Assembly (NCBI GenBank): GCA_002862985.1
Contig: PKCY01000048.1
Span: 1 to 32,065 of the forward strand
Reading direction: 5' to 3'
Source of the DNA: Haliea sp.
GTDB taxonomy: Bacteria > Pseudomonadota > Gammaproteobacteria > Pseudomonadales > Halieaceae
Length of the DNA stretch: 32,065 bases
Shown: positions 26,773 through 32,065 of the stretch, piece by piece
How positions within the stretch are numbered: position 1 is the first letter of the stretch
Layout of the letters: every line of letters starts with the position of its first letter
Program-made: the position numbers and the translations under genes
Notes under the pieces: model-generated
Databases searched by the model: none
The model's input: the letters and a program-made list of their open reading frames with translations, nothing else
What the model was told of the DNA's origin: nothing

Positions 26773-26782
26773 CAGCTCGTCC

Positions 26783-27499
26783 TCAGGCTTCCGAGGGTTG
26801 CAGTCGCGGCATGAGTCTCACGATAACGTCCGCGATATGCGACAAGAAAAGTGTGCCCATCTTGCTGGTGTAGCGATTGGCGTCTGAACTCCCCACCGCG
26901 ATCAGGCCCAGCGGCTCATCACCTGACAGAGGCATGATAGCGGCCGAGCCGACCCCGCTGCACTCTGGGAACAGGTATTTGAGTTCTTCCTGACGCAGGG
27001 TACCGCATACCGCTTTATTTCCCTTGAATAAAGCACCAATCACTTCCGTGGCACGCTCCGGTGTTTCCATGCGGCAGCCATCGCTTTGAATGTCTTGGCC
27101 GTAGAGAATCATGCAGCCGTATTCGACGTCAAAGTCTCGGGTTATGGACGCCATAAAATCTCCGTAAAGCGCGTCAAGCGATTGGGCGTCAAGCAGACTC
27201 AGTACCAGAGCACTGGTTTGTTCGTAGAGTGTGTCATTATCCTGCGCATTGGTAGTCAGGGCTTTAAGTTTGTGGCGCATATCTATATTGCGTTCGCGCA
27301 AAATGCCGACTTGCTTCTCTACCAGTGACACGGCGCTACCGGTGGCATGGGATATATGCAGAAAATCCAGCATGTCGGGATTGCGCTGCAGGAAGTCGTC
27401 GTTGTCCTTCAGAAATTCGCGTACGACTTCATCGCTGAGTTCGACGTCGTTGGGTTTGTCGGTATTGGTCTTCGCAGCTGCGGCTTTGCTGGCTGACAT
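26783..27499 (-). CDS. DUF484 family protein (GAF-like)
   Basis: The protein has 238 residues. The N-terminus (ELSDEVVREFLKDNDDFLQRNPDMLDFLHISH, about 20-51) followed by GSAVSLVEKQVGILRERN is the DUF484 signature. A coiled-coil link leads to a GAF-like domain with YGCMILYG and, near the end, SGDEPLGLIAVGSSDANRYTSKMGTLFLSHIADVIVRLMPR. Members sit between dapF and xerC in pseudomonads; the function is not established, and the GAF-like end suggests ligand sensing. It is in the middle of the lptM-yigB operon. Confidence 0.9.
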   Translation of the reverse strand: MSASKAAAAKTNTDKPNDVELSDEVVREFLKDNDDFLQRNPDMLDFLHISHATGSAVSLVEKQVGILRERNIDMRHKLKALTTNAQDNDTLYEQTSALVLSLLDAQSLDALYGDFMASITRDFDVEYGCMILYGQDIQSDGCRMETPERATEVIGALFKGNKAVCGTLRQEELKYLFPECSGVGSAAIMPLSGDEPLGLIAVGSSDANRYTSKMGTLFLSHIADVIVRLMPRLQPSEA

Positions 27500-27543
27500 G
27501 ATGTCGCTCTCCCTGGTTCCGATAGGCTCCGTGCAGCGGGCCC

Positions 27544-28374
27544 TCAGATTTTTATTGCCCCGTCGAACACCACGGCGGTGGGTCCGATCATTATCACAGG
27601 ATGGCCTTCGCCCGCCCAGGATACCGAAATCTTACCTCCCGGCAGCGCAACTGTCACGGAATCACGTAACCAGCCGCGTGAAATACCATAAACAACAGCG
27701 GCACAAGCCCCGGTGCCGCAGGCTAGCGTTTCGCCCACGCCCCGTTCGTAGACTCGCAGCTGGATTTTGTTATCCGCAACGATCTGCATAAAGCCGGCGT
27801 TAACCCGTTGCGGGAAGTTAGAATGTGTCTCTATAAGCGGACCTAATTGTTCAACGTCGGCTTGGCGCGCGTCGGGAACGCGCAACACCGCATGTGGGTT
27901 ACCGATTGATAGGGCACCGATCTCCAGTTCCTGACCGGCCACAAGCAGCGAGTAGCTTTGGGCTCGGGCACTCGCCACCATAGGAATCTTCGACGGCTCG
28001 AACTCGGGGGAGCCCATATTCACCTCAACCTCATGGTTGGCGTGCACGCGTAGCTCGATCACGCCAGCAGATGTCTCCACTTTGATGACTCGCTTTCCGG
28101 TCAGCTTCTTGTCTCGCACAAAACGGGCAAAACAACGGGCGCCGTTTCCGCACTGCTCAACTTCTTCACCGTCGGCATTGTAGATGCGGTAGCGGAAGTC
28201 GACATTTGGATTTTTCGGCGCTTCTACCACAAGCACCTGATCACAGCCCACGCCATAATGCCGGTCTGCTAAACGACGTACATCCTGGGCGCGCAACCTG
28301 TAGTGCTGGCTGATCAGGTCAATAACGACGAAGTCATTGCCGTTGCCATGCATTTTGGTGAACTGTAAATGCAT
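27544..28374 (-). CDS. dapF: diaminopimelate epimerase
   Basis: A 276-residue, two-domain PLP-independent epimerase converting LL- to meso-diaminopimelate for lysine and peptidoglycan. The two catalytic cysteines are C75 (EQCGNGARCFARF) and C219 (LACGTGACAAVVYG), near the E. coli positions. The N-terminus MHLQFTKMHGNGNDFVVID is standard. It starts 2 nt after the lysA stop, so the two are tightly coupled, placing consecutive steps of lysine synthesis together. Confidence 0.97.
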   Translation of the reverse strand: MHLQFTKMHGNGNDFVVIDLISQHYRLRAQDVRRLADRHYGVGCDQVLVVEAPKNPNVDFRYRIYNADGEEVEQCGNGARCFARFVRDKKLTGKRVIKVETSAGVIELRVHANHEVEVNMGSPEFEPSKIPMVASARAQSYSLLVAGQELEIGALSIGNPHAVLRVPDARQADVEQLGPLIETHSNFPQRVNAGFMQIVADNKIQLRVYERGVGETLACGTGACAAVVYGISRGWLRDSVTVALPGGKISVSWAGEGHPVIMIGPTAVVFDGAIKI

Positions 28375-28376
28375 CG

Positions 28377-29654
28377 CTATCGCGCTACCTGGCGGTTGCC
28401 TGCGCTCTCTGGAAGACAGGTCTCGCCCCGAATCAGGTCGGCCTGAGTTTCTCTGGCACGCACCAAGTGGGTTTGCTCATCGTCCACCATGATTTCCGCT
28501 GCGCGCCCTCGGCTGTTGTAGTTGGAGCTCATGGTAAACCCATAGGCGCCGGCCCCAAACATTGCCAGGAATTCGCCCTGTCTGAGCGTTAGCTCTCTGG
28601 CCTTTCCCAGAAAATCGCCCGTTTCACACACCGGACCGACCACGTCCCAAAGCGCCTGATGCCCATCTGTACTGTGTTCCACCGGCTGGATATCCATCCA
28701 CGCCTGGTAGAGTGCCGGGCGGAGCATGTCATTCATGGCGGCATCGACCAGCGCGAAGTTGTGCTCGGGATTCGGCTTCAGGTACTCGACTCGCATGACC
28801 AGTAGGCCTGCATTAGCGGCAATTGAGCGCCCGGGTTCGAACAGCAGTTGAACCGAGCGCTCGCCCAATACCCCGCGGATAGCGCTGATGTAATCACCGA
28901 TAGTGGGTGGCTCCTCGTCGCGATACTGCACGCCCAATCCTCCGCCCAGATCCAAGTGTTGAATAACGATACCGGACTCCGCGAGCGCATCCACCAGTGT
29001 TAGAAGCCGGTGCAGGGCGTCGATGAAGGGGCTAAGCTCGGTCAGTTGTGAGCCGATGTGGCAGTCCAGGCCGACAACTTGAATATGCTCTAGCTGGGCA
29101 GCGCGCTGGTAGACCACTAGGGCTTCATCAACGGTCAGCCCAAACTTGTTTTCCCGCAGGCCGGTGGAAATATAAGGATGGGTTTTCGCGTCCACATCCG
29201 GATTCACCCTGACCGATACGGGTGCGACCAGACCGAGCTCTGAAGCAACGCGGCTCAATACTTCCAATTCTGCTGAAGACTCAAGATTAAAGCAGTGAAT
29301 ACCCAGCTCTAGGGCGCGCGACATTTCTTCGGGCTTTTTGCTGACTCCGGAGAACACAATTTTTGAGGGGTCGCCGCCAGCGGCGACCACACGGTCCAGC
29401 TCGCCACCGGAGACAATATCGAAACCCGCGCCGAGTTTTGCCAGTACGTTGAGTACCGCAAGGTTGGAATTGGCTTTTACCGCATAACAGATGAGGTGCT
29501 CGCAACCCTCAAGAGCGTGGCGATACTCACCGAAGGCAGCTTCCAGTGCCGCCCGGGAATAGATGTAACAGGGCGTGCCATGGGTTGCTGCGATGTCGCT
29601 GACGGCGACATTTTCGGCGAATAGGCTACCCTCGCGGTAGGTGAAATGATTCAT
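28377..29654 (-). CDS. lysA: diaminopimelate decarboxylase
   Basis: A 425-residue fold-type III PLP enzyme that makes lysine from meso-diaminopimelate. The PLP lysine is K60 in ICYAVKANSNLAVL. Other motifs are GAGFDIVSGGEL, VNPDVDAKTHPYISTG, HIGSQL, LDLGGGLGV, EPGRSIAANAG and CETGDFLG, where Cys and Glu contribute to the substrate site. Length is typical. It follows lptM by 14 bp and precedes dapF by 2 bp. Confidence 0.97.
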   Translation of the reverse strand: MNHFTYREGSLFAENVAVSDIAATHGTPCYIYSRAALEAAFGEYRHALEGCEHLICYAVKANSNLAVLNVLAKLGAGFDIVSGGELDRVVAAGGDPSKIVFSGVSKKPEEMSRALELGIHCFNLESSAELEVLSRVASELGLVAPVSVRVNPDVDAKTHPYISTGLRENKFGLTVDEALVVYQRAAQLEHIQVVGLDCHIGSQLTELSPFIDALHRLLTLVDALAESGIVIQHLDLGGGLGVQYRDEEPPTIGDYISAIRGVLGERSVQLLFEPGRSIAANAGLLVMRVEYLKPNPEHNFALVDAAMNDMLRPALYQAWMDIQPVEHSTDGHQALWDVVGPVCETGDFLGKARELTLRQGEFLAMFGAGAYGFTMSSNYNSRGRAAEIMVDDEQTHLVRARETQADLIRGETCLPESAGNRQVAR

Positions 29655-29668
29655 TGATCAGCCTCGTC

Positions 29669-29827
29669 TCAGGGTACTGTGCTCAGGGGCTCGGCTTGGT
29701 CTACCGATCCAAGTGGCGGGGGTGTGGGTGCCTCGGAGTCCGGAATAAACAGTGGCCCCGTTTGTCCGCATCCTCCCAGCACGGTCAACGCGATTGCAAA
29801 AAACAGTGTAGCAATGGAATTGTGCAT
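29669..29827 (-). CDS. lptM: LptM-like small lipoprotein (YifL/LppL)
   Basis: The protein has 52 residues from ATG 29827; the longer frame to 29866 adds 13 residues before an already complete signal peptide. Lipobox VLGGC is followed by GQTGPLFIPDSEAPTPPP. The CGxxGPL(Y/F) motif is the family mark. In E. coli, LptM helps LptD form its native disulphides in the LPS translocon. As in pseudomonads, it heads the lysA-dapF operon and is divergent from cyaY. A TATACT at 29867-29872 (minus strand) is a plausible -10. Confidence 0.88.
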   Translation of the reverse strand: MHNSIATLFFAIALTVLGGCGQTGPLFIPDSEAPTPPPLGSVDQAEPLSTVP

Positions 29828-29942
29828 GGTTATGGTCCAGGCCGTTATGTATTTAAAGTGGCGCAAAGTATACCGCCCGCTAGTAAGCGGCGCGAACAGC
29901 CCTTACTATTGAATTGTGCACACTTTGCAGGAACATCACCTA

Positions 29943-30260
29943 ATGACCGAATCAGAATTCAATAAAGAGATAGACCTCACATTCGAGGCGCTGGAGCTGG
30001 CGCTCGATCAGATTGAAGACGGCCTGGACTGCGAACACGGCGGCGGCGTGCTCACTGTTGAGTTCGAGAATGACACTACTATGGTCTTCAGCCGTCAACC
30101 GCCCACACAGCAACTCTGGCTCGCAGCCCGCTCGGGCGGCTTCCATTTTGCCTACGATGAGGGGGCCCAGGACTGGCGCGGCACGCGAGACGGCGAGCTG
30201 TTTCGGCCCTTTGTGGTGCAGCAGATGAAAATCCAGGGAGACGTTGATTTTGCGTGGTAA
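29943..30260 (+). CDS. cyaY: frataxin homologue CyaY
   Basis: The protein has 105 residues from ATG 29943 (MTESEFNKEIDLTF); nine more residues are open upstream but not conserved. The acidic first helix (EFNKEIDLTFEALELALDQIEDGLDCEH) forms the iron-binding ridge, and the sheet carries PPTQQLWLAARSGGFHFAY, the conserved frataxin surface with its Trp. CyaY binds IscS and tunes iron-sulphur cluster assembly. The divergent pairing with lptM is the classic gammaproteobacterial arrangement. Confidence 0.94.
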   Translation: MTESEFNKEIDLTFEALELALDQIEDGLDCEHGGGVLTVEFENDTTMVFSRQPPTQQLWLAARSGGFHFAYDEGAQDWRGTRDGELFRPFVVQQMKIQGDVDFAW

Positions 30261-30284
30261 TCAACTTTTGAAAGGGGGAACACA

Positions 30285-31268
30285 GTGAGAAGAATAAGCC
30301 TGATTGCGGGGCTTTTGGGGCTGCAGGCCTCGCTATCGGTGGTGGCCAGTGAGCCACTGTATGTGAAAAATCTTAGTCCTGTCGCGGGCTTGTTGGGCTT
30401 GCCCTCGCAACGTGATGCGCGCACTACCGAAAAGGGCCAAGTGGGGGCGGCGTTGCACAGCAGCATCGCTAATCACTATATTAATGAGTCCAGCAGCGAT
30501 GAGTTTCTCAATCTGGATGGAGAGACCTTGCGTTTTGCGCTGGAGCTGCGCTATGGGCTGGCTAAAAACTGGGATGTGCAGTTAGAGGTTCCCTGGCTGG
30601 ATCACAGCGGCGGAGATCTGGATGGACTCATTGATGACTGGCACGATTTCTGGGGTATGTCAGATGGCGGTCGTTCCGGTGTGCCCAGGGATGTGCTGGA
30701 TTATTCCTACTCCACCCCTACCGGTTCTTTTGGATTACAAGAAGATGAATCTGGCCTGGGCGATATCAGCCTCTCGACGACCTATGCTTTTTATCATGAG
30801 GACAACACCGTCGTCAGTTTAGTGCTGGGCTACAAATTTGGCACGGGCGATGACGAAGACTTTACTGGCAGCGGAGCGGATGACGCGTTTGTGGCGTTCC
30901 GCTTCTCCGGTGAGCAGCTGTCTGATTTGCCTCTGAGCTGGCATGGCCAGGTCGGTTATCTCCGCGCTGGAGATAGCGACATGATGGAGGAATTCCAGGA
31001 GCAGAATCTGTGGTTTGCAGGACTGGCGATGGATTGGCGGTTTGCGCAGCACTGGTCATTGATCGCGCAGCTGGATAGTCATGCGGCGCCTTTGGACAGT
31101 GAGCTCAAGGGCGTCGGAGAAGACGCTGTTTTGGCGGCGCTGGGCGTGCGGTGGTATTTTGCCCGGCAGTGGTCTGTGGATATCAATGTCGTGGAAGATA
31201 TTCGGGTTGCAACGGCACCGGATGTCACCTTCCAGGCCAGCATTCGGTACCGACCTGAGAGCAGTTAG
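30285..31268 (+). CDS. DUF3187 family exported protein
   Basis: The protein has 327 residues, beginning at GTG with AAAGGGGG upstream, 24 bp after cyaY. A signal peptide (to about VVAS) precedes EPLYVKNLSPVAGLLGLPSQRDA, the N-terminal DUF3187 motif. Alternating strands such as LRFALELRYGLAKNWDVQLEVPWL and SLSTTYAFYHEDNTVVSLVLGYKFGTG suggest a beta-barrel, ending in VTFQASIRYRPESS. Probably an outer-membrane protein of unknown function. Possibly cotranscribed with cyaY because of the short gap. Confidence 0.82.
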   Translation: MRRISLIAGLLGLQASLSVVASEPLYVKNLSPVAGLLGLPSQRDARTTEKGQVGAALHSSIANHYINESSSDEFLNLDGETLRFALELRYGLAKNWDVQLEVPWLDHSGGDLDGLIDDWHDFWGMSDGGRSGVPRDVLDYSYSTPTGSFGLQEDESGLGDISLSTTYAFYHEDNTVVSLVLGYKFGTGDDEDFTGSGADDAFVAFRFSGEQLSDLPLSWHGQVGYLRAGDSDMMEEFQEQNLWFAGLAMDWRFAQHWSLIAQLDSHAAPLDSELKGVGEDAVLAALGVRWYFARQWSVDINVVEDIRVATAPDVTFQASIRYRPESS

Positions 31269-31358
31269 TGTGCAAGCCGGGTTCTGCCCTTGGAAACTGA
31301 GCGATTACTGAAATTTAAGAGCGCCCAGGACTCAATTAAAGCTGCTCTTTCAGTGGTT

Positions 31359-32065
31359 CTAATGGGTCGAGTGGCGCGCCGCGAGGCGAGCAGTGGCGCG
31401 CTGCGCCGCTGCTGCAACCTGTTGCGGCGCTGTGCCGCCGAGGTGATTCCTGGCGGCGACTGAGCCTTCTAGCGTCAGAACGTCGAACACATCTTCACTG
31501 ACTTCACTGCAAAACCCCTGCAGCGTCGCCAGCGACATCTCCGGCAAATCCAGACTACAGTCAACGCCGTGGGCAACGGCCTTGCCGACCACCTCATGGG
31601 CGTCACGAAAAGGCAGGCCCTTGCCGACCAGGTAGTCCGCCAGGTCAGTGGCGGTGGAGAAGCCCTGGCGCGCAGCCTCGCGCATCGTTTCTTTCTTCGG
31701 TTTGATCGCTGGCACCATGTCGGCAAAAGCGCGCAGTGAGTCAAACACAGTGTCTATCGCATCAAACAATGGCTCCTTATCTTCCTGATTGTCCTTGTTG
31801 TAGGCCAGCGGCTGGCTCTTCATCAGTGTCAGCAGCGAGATGAGATCGCCATTTACCCGGCCAACTTTGCCCCGCACCAGTTCAGGCACGTCCGGATTCT
31901 TTTTCTGCGGCATGATAGAAGAGCCGGTACAAAAGCGATCGGGCAGCGCAATAAAATTGAATTGACTGGAGGTCCACAGAACCAGTTCTTCTGACATGCG
32001 CGACAAATGGGTCATCAGGATTGCTGCGAATGCGCAAAACTCGATGGCAAAGTCGCGATCGGAAA
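31359..32065 (-). CDS. argH: argininosuccinate lyase, C-terminal part (5' end outside window)
   Basis: About 235 C-terminal residues; the frame runs off the right edge, beginning [22 protein letters not shown]. The fumarase/aspartase superfamily signature [12 protein letters not shown], with the catalytic serine loop, is intact, followed by [36 protein letters not shown]. It splits argininosuccinate into arginine and fumarate. A weak hairpin (AAGAGC/GCTCTT, 31317-31352) lies at its 3' side in the gap to DUF3187, which is convergent. Confidence 0.96.
   Translation of the reverse strand, partial: SDRDFAIEFCAFAAILMTHLSRMSEELVLWTSSQFNFIALPDRFCTGSSIMPQKKNPDVPELVRGKVGRVNGDLISLLTLMKSQPLAYNKDNQEDKEPLFDAIDTVFDSLRAFADMVPAIKPKKETMREAARQGFSTATDLADYLVGKGLPFRDAHEVVGKAVAHGVDCSLDLPEMSLATLQGFCSEVSEDVFDVLTLEGSVAARNHLGGTAPQQVAAAAQRATARLAARHSTH

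Overview
The window is about 32 kb of mostly core chromosome from a gammaproteobacterium. Two blocks have the gene order known from Pseudomonas and relatives. One is cyaY / lptM-lysA-dapF-DUF484-xerC-HAD (yigB-like), with argH nearby. The other is comM-ubiK / torF-like-glnK-amtB, with rep and a cytochrome c5 gene upstream. The lipid-catabolism genes (thiolase plus multifunctional beta-oxidation protein, DUF1329, a P450 remnant) and the carboxynorspermidine polyamine route would suit a marine Halieaceae/Spongiibacteraceae-type organism. That placement is inferred from gene content only.

Layout. 1-2743: the end of an alpha/beta hydrolase, convergent with a two-gene polyamine operon on the minus strand (carboxynorspermidine dehydrogenase, then the decarboxylase nspC). 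2744-3312: a gene-free stretch. 3313-5719: an MltD-type lytic transglycosylase and a Nudix hydrolase with a split Nudix box. 5720-7500: an AT-richer islet with a CPBP-family membrane protease and a full-length truA-like gene broken by two in-frame stops. 7519-13789: DUF4136 and DUF3080 lipoproteins, a GST, cytochrome c5, Rep helicase, a hotdog thioesterase and PpnP. 14085-17531: a beta-oxidation operon ending in a terminator. 17574-20006: DUF1329 and a decayed cytochrome P450. 20162-24814: comM and ubiK facing away from a nitrogen operon (TorF-family porin, glnK, amtB) that has a well-matched sigma-54 promoter, NtrC-like upstream sites and tandem terminators. 24890-29827: a SHOCT lipoprotein, then the minus-strand lptM-lysA-dapF-DUF484-xerC-HAD operon. 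29943-32065: cyaY, a DUF3187 protein and the 3' part of argH.

How the parts work together. The nitrogen operon is the clearest regulatory unit. Under nitrogen limitation, NtrC and sigma-54 would be expected to drive an outer-membrane channel, the PII signal protein and the ammonium transporter together. A perfect intercistronic hairpin between the porin gene and glnK may set their relative levels. The lysA-dapF pair handles meso-diaminopimelate and lysine. The thiolase and FadB/J-like protein form a beta-oxidation pair.

I did not find a convincing new multi-gene system. The most interesting items are the torF-glnK-amtB control region, the doubly interrupted truA-like gene, the decaying P450 and the uncharacterised lipoproteins. 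No tRNA, rRNA, CRISPR array, insertion sequence or origin was recognised.
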